DNA of 64,000 nucleotides from Lomentospora prolificans (Eukaryota > Ascomycota > Sordariomycetes > Microascales > Microascaceae). How positions within the stretch are numbered: position 1 is the first letter of the stretch; each line of letters opens with the position of its first letter. The notes below the pieces were generated by a model. It was not told where the DNA came from, ran no database searches, and worked only from the letters and a program-made list of their open reading frames with translations. Shown piece by piece: positions 45,241 through 56,407 of the stretch. Location: the NCBI GenBank assembly GCA_029532625.1, contig JARFXM010000010.1:434001-498000 (forward strand). The letters run 5' to 3'. The position numbers were made by a program, and so were the translations under genes.

Positions 45241-45556
45241 GATCTTGTTCCTCGGGCTTCGGGGTTTCGTGGTTTTGGATGAATCATGCTGATGTCACAT
45301 CGCGCACATATTACACAAAACCTCATGCGGAAAAGGATAATCAAATTGGTCAAGGCACGACAACACGTGTCTGAGCAACTCCGAAATACCGAATTACTCG
45401 GCGATTTACTGTATGCACAGTGACCAGAGTATAAATCTCTATTGTAACAAGGAAAATGCTAATATCGTAGCCTTTAGGCTTCAATGCGTGGTGCATCCTA
45501 CATGCTGAAGGAAATAAGGTCTGAATAGGAAGATGCATATTATGATGGAAGTGGCG
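45241..45556. other. Short intergenic region
   Basis: About 315 bp between two minus-strand genes. Probably the promoter of the ComA-like gene and the 3' end of the Agd3-like gene. Confidence 0.5.
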
Positions 45557-48118
45557 TTACCAGAGCGAAACAGGCTCGTCAAGGGTGAATGATACAGGTG
45601 AGCCGCTCAGGGTCGCCCACACAATCAACGGCTCTTCTCCAACCTTGTCCTCCCGAATCTCTCCCTCGTCGACCTTGGCTCCCCCAGGGAAAGTGACGGG
45701 AATCGGCACGTCGCAGATGTTGTCGTTGGCGGTCACAGTTACTCCAACAATACTGAGGCCGTCCTCGGAATAGTTGTACGCCAGGTTGGGGTTGCATTGG
45801 CTGCAAGATGTTAGTAACACTCCTCATACAAGGTCAGTAAGACGTAGGACGTACTCGAGCGCCATACGATCCAAGAAGAATTGGGCAATGTCATCATGTT
45901 TGAGGGTGCGGATTGGCCAATTGGTGCTGCATCCTTGGTTAGTAGGCCAAACTTATTTATCCCGATATCGTCAATTCACTTACAGTCGTGTGAACTCTTG
46001 GGTTACATGCTCAACCCACGTCTGGAGAAGAGAAAAAGTGCCAGTCTGATCGCCAATCGTGATAGTCTCGACGTCGCTTTGATGCATGTTTGCCTGGTGG
46101 AACATGTAGCTACGGCGAGTTAGCGCCTTGACTATCTCAATACTTCCGAGTTTCACTTACGGATCCGGTTGAAGCCCCAATAGGTATCGAACATTGGTCC
46201 TCACTTCGTTTTCTATAAGATCTTCAAATGTAACGTCGTGGCCGATTGTGGTCGTATGAGTCCACTGCAAAACAGTACACTCGGGCGAAGCGCAGTTATA
46301 ATAAATGTTGGTGGCTTCAATGCGTTAGTGTTTTTCATCTCGCTGTAATTCCGCTTTTTACTCACCAAAACGAGGGACAATAACCAAACCAGGAAATCCG
46401 TTTTCCTCCTCGTTCGAGATCTTGGGCCAAAACGGACTGTCCTGTAAAATCTCTGTTAGAACTTGGCATTGCAAAACACGATGCGCTGCGCGTCACTTAC
46501 AGAGTTTCGAAGAACTGGCCGCGTATTGTCTCCAACAACATGGCGGATGTCGTTATCAAGCCAAGCTCGGATGACATCTGCATTATGTAAACCAGTGATG
46601 GCGGGAGGAACAATCCCGGAAGGCGAGAACATCGTGGCCTGGGAAATGCCTACTTGGTTCAGCCACTCTCTATTGAATGCAATCTCTCTCCAGGCATCGT
46701 CGTAGGTGGCGTTGTTCAACTCAAGGTGGGTGAAAGTGTGCGAAACGTGAGCAAAGACGTCACGGTTCTCAGGAACCATAAACCAAGAAGCTAGTGGATC
46801 AATTTCGCAACAGTCCAATTTCCACGGATAATCGAACAAATCCGGCGGCCACAGGCTAGTACCAGTTCCGGGGGGTTTCATGAACTCCAAATCCGTGTCG
46901 GGCGGAGACTCGTAGTCGATAGCCTCGTTGGGATCACAGATCTCCCAGCCATAGTCAGTATCTGTCGCCACTATAATGTCGCCATTGCCGTTGTGACACA
47001 TTTCCATGAAGTAATTGGAGCCCGGTGGTAGCCGCTCGTTCAGCCCCTGTTGCCACTCCTTGTGCGCATCTAAATCCTCGGGGATGATGCGGAACGCTGG
47101 GCCTTCTCCCTCGACTTGATATACTGGCGTATCCAAGTGGACGTCATCAACTTGAGTACTGAGGAGGGTCTTCCGCTTTCCGACGACTATATCGCTGTTA
47201 GTTTCATTCTTGATTTTCCCAGTGGTGGTAAGTGAGCGTACAAAGACCACGCGTCATCCAATGGATATAGGCATGCTGGAGATAGTTTGATACCAAGGCC
47301 CAGTCAGTTGCCCAGCCCATGAAAAACACCATCTGCTCATGGTTGTCAATGCGGTTGATGATGGCCGCTGTACTCGGCTCCTCGAAGAACTCTCCAGCCG
47401 GGCCGAACTCGGCAATTTGCCATGCAATGGAGTCATCAGTGATGATCGCGGGATAGTGCCAGATTCCTTGCAGGCTCACTCCTTCGTCTCTAAACGACCA
47501 TTAGTACTTGCAGCTAACAAAGAGGGAATAAAAAATAAATGAAAACAAAAGACAGAATTACTCACGCCTTGAGGTTTGCAGTAGGGAACGCAGTCGTGTT
47601 CGTGATGCTGACAAGCTGTTCTTGTCCCTCCTCACAGCAGCCACCTCCAGCGGGGTGTTGGGTCCGAGTGCCTTTTAACCGGTCAGCGGGTACTAGTCCA
47701 GCTCCCGATTCTAAGGAGGTGTCTACTTACCAAAGGCGGCGCTAGGGAATGCATCCAACCTCACCATTCGAACGCCAAAAAGCTCCTGGTAAGCGTACAG
47801 CGTGTCCCATTGCTCGTCGGTTAGGGCACTTCGCCATTGGTCCTCATAGTCGTAGCCAACCTCGCTCAGGATTATGAAGCCGCCATACTTGCCCTCCGTC
47901 TCGGATGTGGATAACTCTGGAAGCTCTATTCCTTCTACCGGTACTATAACAATTTCGTAGGGAATGCCATATCCACGCAGGCCGTACGCTCCAGATTTGC
48001 CAGAGGCCTCGTCTCTCGCGAATATTAGGATTGTGCTAGCGGTGCTGAGGGCCGCGCTCGCTACCGCCGCGTAGAGGCCAACCAGTGCAGCCCCGGAGAA
48101 TAGGTGATTGAGACGCAT
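45557..48118 (-). CDS. agd3-like: Agd3-like polysaccharide (galactosaminogalactan) deacetylase
   Basis: Nine exons join in phase to 699 aa: 48118-47731, 47671-47566, 47489-47242, 47186-46501, 46441-46366, 46314-46161, 46109-45984, 45926-45855, 45800-45557. All introns are GT-AG and short. Residues 1-23 form a signal peptide. The N-terminal third matches the Agd3 accessory region (carbohydrate-binding type). The catalytic part has TQVDDVHL near 260 (probable acidic motif) and SHTFTHLE near 400 (the H-x3-H metal site of deacetylases). A short beta-rich tail ends the protein. In Aspergillus fumigatus Agd3 partially deacetylates galactosaminogalactan, giving a cationic exopolysaccharide that adheres to surfaces. 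An Sph3-like gene stands 2.5 kb upstream on the same strand, as in the known cluster. Confidence 0.88.
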
Positions 48119-48557
48119 CTGGATCCTTAATTAGGTGTCGACAACCGCGAGAAGACCGAGACGAACTGGATGTATTGGAAGGGGACGGTGCCGGGAAAAG
48201 AACGATTATAAAGGGAATTGGGATGCCGATTACCGAGAACAAAGACGCGATCTCAAGCTCGGAAAACGGAAGCACAAACCTTCCCTAGTTACATTCTTCC
48301 AAGGCAGAGAACGACGTCAGATATAGCGGGTAGTGGAGGAGACGGACAAAAGAATGTCAGGTGTGGCAGCTAAACGAGTTTAATCGGCAGGCCACTTCCG
48401 CGCAGGATGAACATGCAGGTGCAAGGTGCAGGGTGCAAGGAACGACGAGTCGAGCAGCTACACGGGGCGAGGATGCAACCAAACAGGAAGGGGATCTTCA
48501 GAAATAATAATCCCACGCAAGAGGAGGCAGAGAGAATAAAAGAGGGAAAATAACCAC

Positions 48558-48612
<55 letters not shown>

Positions 48613-50581
48613 CTAGGGGCGCGCAACCCTAAAAGATTGTGTCGAATTCGGATATCTTGGCGTGTCTTCTCATCCGGGGCGAGCTCGTTCCATAAATTGG
48701 CAAAGGGCTTTAGCAGTTCGATACGGCCAAGACGGCCTGGCTGTTCCAATTTTGATGAGGCCTGGCCTGAGAAGCGCCGACCAAGTGTAACCAAGCTCGA
48801 CTTCGCAAACGCACGAGATCACACGTTGCTCCTCGACTATGCCCAGATATGCAGTTGGACACGAGAGGTGGATTTGTCGTGAAGCGAGTCCATAAGTTGG
48901 TCGCCTTGCTAATTGAATTTCTCACCAAGCCGCATACAAAAATGCTTAGAAGATTGGCACACGAGTAGGACTGAGGATGCAAGAACCAGAGTCGAGGGAA
49001 GAATACGACGGACTGCAGCTCTCGCCTAAAAAAGCCCTTACCCGCAATCGGATGAAATCCAGCGATCTCACCGGGAGAATGAGGCGTTAATTGGGCCAGG
49101 CCAGCAAATAAATTAATCCAACCGGATTACCTCTGTGGTCAATGGCGCGAGGGATTCATCAATAACGGGGTTTTAATTTATACAGCGAAATTATAGGCGC
49201 GAATTCTGTCGACACTCGGAATCCGGCAGTAACGTGTTGCGCATTCACGGCCGAGCTTGTCAGATGCAGACACTGTTGCAACCATTTTCGATGGGCCAGG
49301 CTCCGTTATTGCCCATCAGGGTTAAAGAGGTTAAAGATTGAAAAACTGTCGGACGCCTGGCCCTGCCGCTTCCCCACTGATTTTCTCTTCCCCAGACCAG
49401 ACAAGACTGGCCATCCTGAATGGTTCCTCTGAATACGGAAGCGGTTGAGGCGATCGTCTCTTTGCCTCAAACCGTGGTGTACGCGGCCCCCGCGTCTCCC
49501 TTTCCAGTGAACGGAAGACCGGAGTGCTTCTAGAATCTCAATGTCCTCCGTTCGCTCGTCGACATAGGGTACCGTTCCGCAAAGGAAGGCATGAGCCGCA
49601 TAGTATCTCGCTGTTCCGCTGTCCAACCAGCCAGTGCCCTATTACCCCACGACGTCACGAACCCCATTTGGCACTTCGGAGGCGACTCGTGGCACCTAAA
49701 CCTCAGCCCGCCCGAGTCCTTACCGGAATCCACGGCCCCTGCGAAGTTGTATGAGTGATGTAGCATATGAGAAAAGATTGATGACCTTGTCGGGCTCGAT
49801 GGCAAGAGTACGTGTGGTATTATGCTTTCCTCGCCCGTCCATTGGATGCGTCTTCATATTACGTGCGTAAATATCTGCCGCGTCGGAGTGTTTCTACATG
49901 GTCGGGTCTCGGCTCGCACCATTGCCTCGTTAGCAGGCTCAAGCAAGTCCAAGTCACACGGAGTGGATAACAAGATCCAAGTCGCGTTCTATCCAGCCAT
50001 GGAACATAATTTATTCCGAACTTCTAGAACATGTCACATATCCCCTCTCCTCGGCACGTGTCAAGTCACTCGGACAAGCAAGGAGCGGTTGCCCGCACTT
50101 GCGTCAAGCTAGACTTGGTGGATGCAGAAAACTGAAATGCGATTCAGGCTTACGGCGTATTTGAGAATCCTAGATCGTAAGGGGCGGCGACCAAGATCCA
50201 TGATTGGGGGTGTGGAGACACTATTCACCTCGCAGAGGATTTGATTTATTTGGGTGCGGTGGAGATCTCAATACCTAGATTTAACTTCAATTATTTTCTA
50301 GAGATAGCATAGGATAGAGACCCACCTTCTCTAGATGCCACTTTTTTTCCTCAATATACTGCAGAAGCGTTGCGGGTACTCTCAGCCACGAGGGTAAACC
50401 TCGATATAACGTCCTACAGCCACAGGGGAAGATTCAGAAGTGTACAAGCGCGCAAATCATGTATTGGGTGATTCTATTCGTACAAGTATACACTTTTTTA
50501 TGTGCAAAATGTGCTTCCAGTCACTCAGCTGTATATCTATAGCTTTTGTAGATAATCGGGAAAAAGAAATTCCACAATCCT
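48119..50581. other. Intergenic region between agd3-like and sph3-like genes
   Basis: About 2.5 kb. It should carry the agd3-like promoter and the sph3-like 3' end. It contains a 51-A run at 48559-48609, about 440 bp upstream of the agd3-like start. No glycosyltransferase, epimerase or other galactosaminogalactan gene lies here. Confidence 0.6.
48559..48609 (+). repeat. Poly-A tract (51 nt)
   Basis: An uninterrupted run of A in the agd3-like upstream region. No adjacent retroelement body is recognised. Confidence 0.9.
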
Positions 50582-51361
50582 TCAACACTTCTGCGGAGAG
50601 GCCACGGGGCTAGGGGAGATGCTGAGGAGCTCAACCAGAGAATCCCACCATCGAGGCCATTGGTTGTACAAGCCCCCCGCTTGGTCGGTCACAAACACTC
50701 CTCCCAAACCCGCATGCTTGACCCCATCCACGAGGGTGGTGAGCTCATCGACGGTCCCCTGGTATGTATGGACTATCGCAGCCGATTTGGCGCGGTTCTC
50801 CGCCGACAACTCCTTGGTGCTGTCCAAGAAGTCGACTAAATTCGCCTGGGACTCTTCGAACGCGACGATAAGGTCCGCCTGGTCGTAAAATGCTTCGTCA
50901 ACTATCACGCCGGGGTTGAAGATGACTGTTGCTTCCTTGCCGAGGCCGTTATTCCAGGTGTTTCGAACGTGCGAGGAGACGTTGTACATCAATTCGACGT
51001 ATTCCAATTCCGCCGGGACTTCATCAAAGAAGATGCCATCAATGGAGACTCCAGACTCGCCCAACAATGCCAATTCATCCTGCCAGTGGCTGTAGATGAC
51101 GACGTCCTGGTCGATAAGGTTGGCGTCACGATCGCCGTAGCGGCAGCAGACGTAGCCTATGAGGTGGACATTCGGATAGGACTTGAAACTCTTTAGAGCT
51201 GCAATGTAGTTGGCGTCTGGTAGAGTGCCGGCGCCAGGGCCGTTGTTCGGGTTGATAACGGCAGTGAAGGATATGCTGGGATGGCTTTGAGCCACAGATA
51301 GCAAGGGCTCCCAAGACCCAGCCGCGGGGTAGATGTAGAGAGGTAGGAGGATAGACACCAT
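50582..51361 (-). CDS. sph3-like: Spherulin-4 / Sph3-like glycoside hydrolase (GH135-type)
   Basis: One exon, 259 aa. The chain starts directly with the first strand of a TIM barrel (MVSILLPLYIYP) and has INPNNGPG, NVHLIGYV, IDGIFFDE, VIFNPGVIV, ADLIVAFEE and GLGGVFVTD, which is the spherulin-4 pattern. The Asp-Glu of FFDE and the Glu of AFEE correspond to the acidic catalytic residues reported for Sph3. Sph3 hydrolyses galactosaminogalactan and is needed for its production. Unlike fungal Sph3, no N-terminal membrane anchor or signal peptide is visible, so secretion is doubtful and the protein could be a cytosolic spherulin-4 paralogue instead. A 30-bp minisatellite lies 180-390 bp upstream of the start. 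Confidence 0.82.
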   Translation of the reverse strand: MVSILLPLYIYPAAGSWEPLLSVAQSHPSISFTAVINPNNGPGAGTLPDANYIAALKSFKSYPNVHLIGYVCCRYGDRDANLIDQDVVIYSHWQDELALLGESGVSIDGIFFDEVPAELEYVELMYNVSSHVRNTWNNGLGKEATVIFNPGVIVDEAFYDQADLIVAFEESQANLVDFLDSTKELSAENRAKSAAIVHTYQGTVDELTTLVDGVKHAGLGGVFVTDQAGGLYNQWPRWWDSLVELLSISPSPVASPQKC

Positions 51362-53334
51362 CTCGTGGATGAAGGATATTCCCAGGATAGATCAAAACTG
51401 GCGTTGAAACGAAACGGAATATATCAAGTCTATCAGAGAGGAAAGGTTCTCATTTTAAACTAATCTTTTTCTTTGGCTGGCAAAGTGCAGTGTCACATGA
51501 AATCGTGATCGCAAGTGCAATATTTCGATATAAGTGCAACGAATCCGCAATGTTTTGGTGAGGACGCAATGAATCCGGAATGTTTTGGTGAAGGCGCAAC
51601 GAACGCACAATGTTTTGGTGAGTGCGCAATGGATACAGAATGTTTCGGTGAGGGCGTAATGAGGCGGAATGTTTTGAAGGCGCGGCGGATGTGGAATGTT
51701 TTGGTGAGGGCGCAACGAGGCGGAATGTTTTGGTGAAGGCGCAATGAATGCGGAATCATCATCATCCATGTATTTGGCCCTCTCTCCTCAGTTCGGCCAC
51801 AAATGGGAAATAAGCGACGCAATCAAATTCTGCCCTGAGCATCCTACGAGAGGGACTGGGAAGGGTAGGAAAAGAAGAAATCTATTTGAGGCTCTGCAGA
51901 TCCGCAGCTATTTCAGGGATGATTTCTTTTTTGCTTTTTCTTTTTACCCGTTCGCTTCCTGACCAGCCAAGACCACGAAACGTGGGTTAGGCAGGAGAAG
52001 GACCTGTCAAACCAGCTTCTGCGTCTTCGGATCGACGCGCCAGATGCCTCCTTTCAAATGAATGGTATAAAAGCCGTTTTATGCTTCGTAAGATCCTCGC
52101 CGTATGCAGCTTCACTCTCGCGGTTGTTCTAATTGTCAATATTTTCGAGTAGAGCCATACAGACTCCACGCGCGGCATTGGTTCGAGAATCGTTGGTGAA
52201 GCCGTTGCCGCAGCTACTTGTAAATGTCGACGTATCACAAGCATGCGAACACTTTGTCTCAAACGAGCGTTTACATCAGCCCTAGTTCTCGCGACAAAAT
52301 TGGTAGCTGAACTCGATATCTTCCCAATTTTCCAGGCCTGATCCTAAGTTGTATGCACCGAGGGCACCCCAGATGTCTGGGATGGGGCAAGACCCCTTCG
52401 CTCCGTTCCACGGTTGAGCCGTTCGCATACACCCCAACGCGTCATCGAAGAAGTCTAATGGCAATATGATGGGCTGGCTCCGTATGGGGTCATAAGCCCC
52501 GGGATAAAAGTCACGGCTGAGAGAACTTACGCGGCGGTGTATCCCGGAAATTTGGAGACGACCTTGCTCTTGACGTGAGCTGGTGAGATAATATTCACGA
52601 CAGCTCCCTCATTCCCTCTTTCCGCCCAACCGCTGAGGGATCCGCAAAGCGTTTTTGCCCGGGAGTTTAGCCATGTCGATCATTAATTAACTTCAGGAAA
52701 CCCGACGTGGAGCTCCCGCTGCCCACCTTGGTGCCAGAATAATTACTTCTCTTTTCCAATGCAATATCCAGCCCGGCTTGGTTTTTAAAGAGGTTAAAGC
52801 CTCAGGCTAAGGCCAGCATGCCTAGAGGCGGATAGGTACCAAGTTCCAACTTTCCTTTCTGCTTTTGCTCGATTCTCGAGGGCGCTCCGCATTTTCTTTC
52901 TGGACACGCGTCCCCAATATGGTATTATGGCGAATGAAACGTACGGTTAATAGGAGCATTCTTCGCCAGCTAATAATCTCCGTGGATAATTCATCGCCAT
53001 TATAACCTGCTACGTACCAAAATCCTGGTTTTTTTCTTGTAGAAACGACTGTGCGCTTAGCAACGTGCGATGGATGCTTCAAAATGATGGATTTGATCAA
53101 TGAGTTGCGATTTGTTTGTAGATAATATTATTATACATTGATGTCTCGACTCAGGATGGCATCATGCTCGCCGCCACGCCGACACTGGGATTGCAAACTC
53201 ACTTGCTTTGGCGACGGCAAGCGTCGGTGTACACCGTTCAAAGCGTGTCAAAGTTTTCCACAATCTCATAATCCTGCCATCAAGCTCTGTACCATCTGTT
53301 CATCCGGTGTCAGGCGCTTGTCGACTTCACTTGA
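51362..53334. other. Intergenic region with minisatellite
   Basis: About 2 kb. It holds the 30-bp repeat array (51541-51753). A minus-strand 60-codon frame at 52282-52464 is anonymous and too short to support as a gene. Confidence 0.5.
51541..51753. repeat. 30-bp tandem repeat (about 7 copies)
   Basis: Units begin at 51541, 51571, 51601 and 51631, then shorter and degenerate copies follow. The core AATGTTTTGGTGA is kept in most units. Because the unit is a multiple of three, frames stay open on both strands (for example a repeated ECFGEG on the plus strand), which produces spurious ORFs. Confidence 0.88.
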
Positions 53335-54720
53335 TTAAATAAGGGCGCACTCGATAACAGCGCTACCACCAGGAATTTGCGACACCGTAGTAATCTCGAG
53401 CCCTGCTTTACTGGTAATGGCTGCAAAATTATCACGAGTCCTCTCCTTGCCAGAAATAGTCATCATCATCAGGTCCATGGCGGCTTGGAGCGCTGAAGGC
53501 GAGTCGCTCAGGAGCGTCTCAACAATCAACAGGCGGCTATCGGCTGCCATAGCGCCAGAAATTTGCTGTAAGATTCCGACACATTCCTCGTCCGAGTAAT
53601 CATGGAGGCAGCGGCGCATGTAATAAACCAAGGCGCCTATAAGAAGTTAGGATCAGTCTCGCGTTTCTCAGAACCCGGATATCAAGTGATTACCTTTGAT
53701 GGGCTGCTCATTATGAAAGTCCATGGCAACCATTTGGACGTCGGCCAGATCGGCGTCTTGTTTATTGGCCTCAACCACCTCGGGCAGATCCTCTAGCACA
53801 CATCGATTTCGAGGAAGTCCAGGGGTCACCTTTAGAATACCCTTCAGCGCTTGCCCCTTTCCTCCTCCAACATCAACCACAAGTGCCCGGTCCGCAGACT
53901 TCTCAACTTCTCTCACAGCCCAGCTGAGATCATACGCTCCAAGTGGAGGCATCTCTTCTTCAATAGAGCCCATAGCGAGCATGAAGACTTGAAGGCGTTC
54001 CTCGGAGCTATGGTGTATCTCCCAGGCCGTGGATCCGAGGCGGCCCTCGGCGAAGGCAAGGATTGTTTGCAGGCGGTCCTTTGGTTCTGTGGCAACACCG
54101 AATTGATCAAAGTACTTGGACATGGCTGTCAAGGAGGGTATTTGGCTGTCGAATCTGCAAGATATCAATGTTCCGTATTTGTAGTGGACAGTTATATTCA
54201 GGAGCGGGCATCACATACCCTAGTTGTACCATGGCCCAGAGGGGATTGGGCGTGCTAAGGACTAAAGAGAATTTGGTGTGCGCGACAGAATCAGCTCCAA
54301 CCTGCTTGAGTGTGCCGTTGGCAACGAGGACGCGCGCGAATCGTGCTAGCGTTCTAGTGTGAGCTCGCGCTAGATCGCAAGTCTCTTATCGGGCATCTTA
54401 CTGATCAGCGATACGTCGACGCCGAGCTTGGCAGCTAATTCGTTATACGAAATGGATGCATCACCGGTAGGAATTGTCTCGAATGCCTTCCATTTGATAA
54501 ACATGCGCTGAGCAGCGAGGTGGGAGAAGTGTGACAGGAACAATAACAGCCTGTCCTTGGGCTCGCTCACAGCATCGAGCAAGTCGGTGCCGGCCTTTAG
54601 CAGGCCCATCCGCTGAAACGTGTCTGTCTCGGGGCGGAGCTTGCCAGACCTGACTCCCTCCGCGGCCTGGGCCAGCTGTTGGGAGAGGGCATCCAGAGTA
54701 TCTGCAAGGGGTAGCGCCAT
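53335..54720 (-). CDS. SAM-dependent O-methyltransferase (class 2, COMT-like)
   Basis: Four exons (54720-54402, 54345-54219, 54154-53694, 53636-53335) give 402 aa. The N-terminal helical dimerisation part (SHFSHLAAQRMFI, winged-helix LGVDVSLI) is followed by the SAM site VVDVGGGKGQ. After intron 3 comes the catalytic His in MRRCLHDYSDEE, with LLIVETLL before the C-terminus. The family methylates hydroxyls of phenolic or polyketide-type compounds; the nearest known type are fungal secondary-metabolite O-methyltransferases. No polyketide synthase or other core enzyme is in this window, so it may work alone, or on an aromatic compound from elsewhere. Probably cytosolic. Confidence 0.9.
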
Positions 54721-56407
54721 AATTAAATAAACTTTTTTAAAAAAAAATAGGGAATGGGGGGAGGGGGGCGGGGGGAAGGAGACAGTGATGGATTGCTAGT
54801 ATTCACGGGGTCGGGCTGGGTGGACGAAATCCGATGTGCTAAGAAATCAGAATAGTAGCAATGCTGGGACTGGTTATATATACTCGCTATTCTACGCAAT
54901 TACTCGTTTGTTTTCTTACCGAACCGGAGAAGGCTGTCTCGGTCTTACGACCGATACCCGGGCGTTTACTCCGCAGTTTGGAAGTGTAGAACGAAGAGGC
55001 GAGCAATTGCCACAAACCCCGAGCCCGCTGTCCGCTCCGAACCGAAAAGAGAGTCCGACTCGGCCTATTGCGCTTGCGCAAGCGCGACGCGGCAACTCGT
55101 CGGGCTCTCCACGGCCGTCACAGGCATCAACACACCAACGTGCCACACCCAACCTTCACTACGTTGGCTAAAGTCGTTCTATTCAGGTTGATGCGGTTTC
55201 AAGGTAGCACAATATCTGTAGTTCCAGATCTGATCCAGCTACTCTGACGGTCAACCACAAGCGACACTGATTTAAATCCCCGAATCCGAGAATAGCTAGC
55301 TAAGCAAAATCATATGTTCTGGCCTTCTATCGACTTGAAATTCCTATCAGTGGGCCAGAGTCCCTGCTCTTCTGACCCCTATAATTCCTAGAGCGCTTGA
55401 AAGGAGCATGTCAGAAGGTATTATGTGCCAATGTCGCTCTGCGGTGGCACTTCTTCCCTTCTATTGTCTCCGTGGGCTGAAGGTTTAGACATTGCGGCAC
55501 ATGAATATCCGAGGCTTCGGCCACACAATAGCTAGCTATCAGAATCAAGTATTCCATGTTTGTCAAATGAAAGTGCGAGAATCTTCATTTCCAGCCCGAC
55601 ACGAACGCAGCGTCGGATAATCGCTTGGCGGTCACTCGGCGCGGGATGGCTACGCTGCCTGGTCCCATGATAACGGCAAGAAGAGCCGACTGTAGTCGCT
55701 ACTTTGATGTTGCTTTCGACCTTGTTTGTAAAGAAAGCGCAGCTGCGAGATGCCCTGCAACAAAATGTTCGCCGAAGATAGCGGGTTGATTACTGCCTGA
55801 TTTTCAATCGGCCAGAGCCAAGCGGTCTCGGAAATAGGGGCGAACCGTCACATCAATCAATATTGCTGGCACGTATTACTGAGTGGCACTTAGCCAGCAC
55901 CACCGCTGGCCTTTTGAGCCTAAGCCAGCTGCTGCCTGCTCCGATCCTACCTGGACGACTCGGCCGAACGCAAGCTCATTTAACAAATCTCAAGTCCACT
56001 GCGGGCTTCGGGTCTCGTGGACCAATAGTTACCCCTGTGACGACAAGTCGCTAGCGGCACCGAGCTCCGAGGCTTTGGTTGAACTGCAGGAAGCTGCCTA
56101 GTCTGTGCAGGGATTGGTGGCGATTTGCGGGCTGAGAGCACGATCCTGTAAATTCAATCGTTGGGGGCGAGGTATGAATCCGTAAAAGGATGCGATGTAA
56201 GATTCAGCAAGGAGACAAATATTATTTAAGGTGGTGAAGCTTTCCGCTTCCTGCTGGTAAACACTTTCAAACCACAAAACCTCATTCTCATCAATTCCCT
56301 CCTGTTTCTGCTCGGTTCATCGCTGCATCCCCGATTAATCCACAAACCCATTGCCTGTCATATATCGCGACGCTTGTGTACCAACGAATTCATTTCCATC
56401 TATCACA
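54721..56407. other. Divergent intergenic region
   Basis: About 1.7 kb between the O-methyltransferase (minus) and the metallopeptidase (plus). Likely promoters of both. A T-tract and G-rich run at 54730-54780 lie just upstream of the methyltransferase start. No gene recognised. Confidence 0.5.

Noticed and set aside
51455..51822. Minus-strand frames with repeated PSPKH/ALTKT and the plus-strand ECFGEG frame as a repeat protein
   Set aside because: The minisatellite unit is 30 bp, so all such frames stay open without selection; there is no signal peptide, known domain or splice support.
53335..54720. Secondary-metabolite cluster around the O-methyltransferase
   Set aside because: No polyketide synthase, NRPS, terpene synthase or P450 is found within reach in this window.
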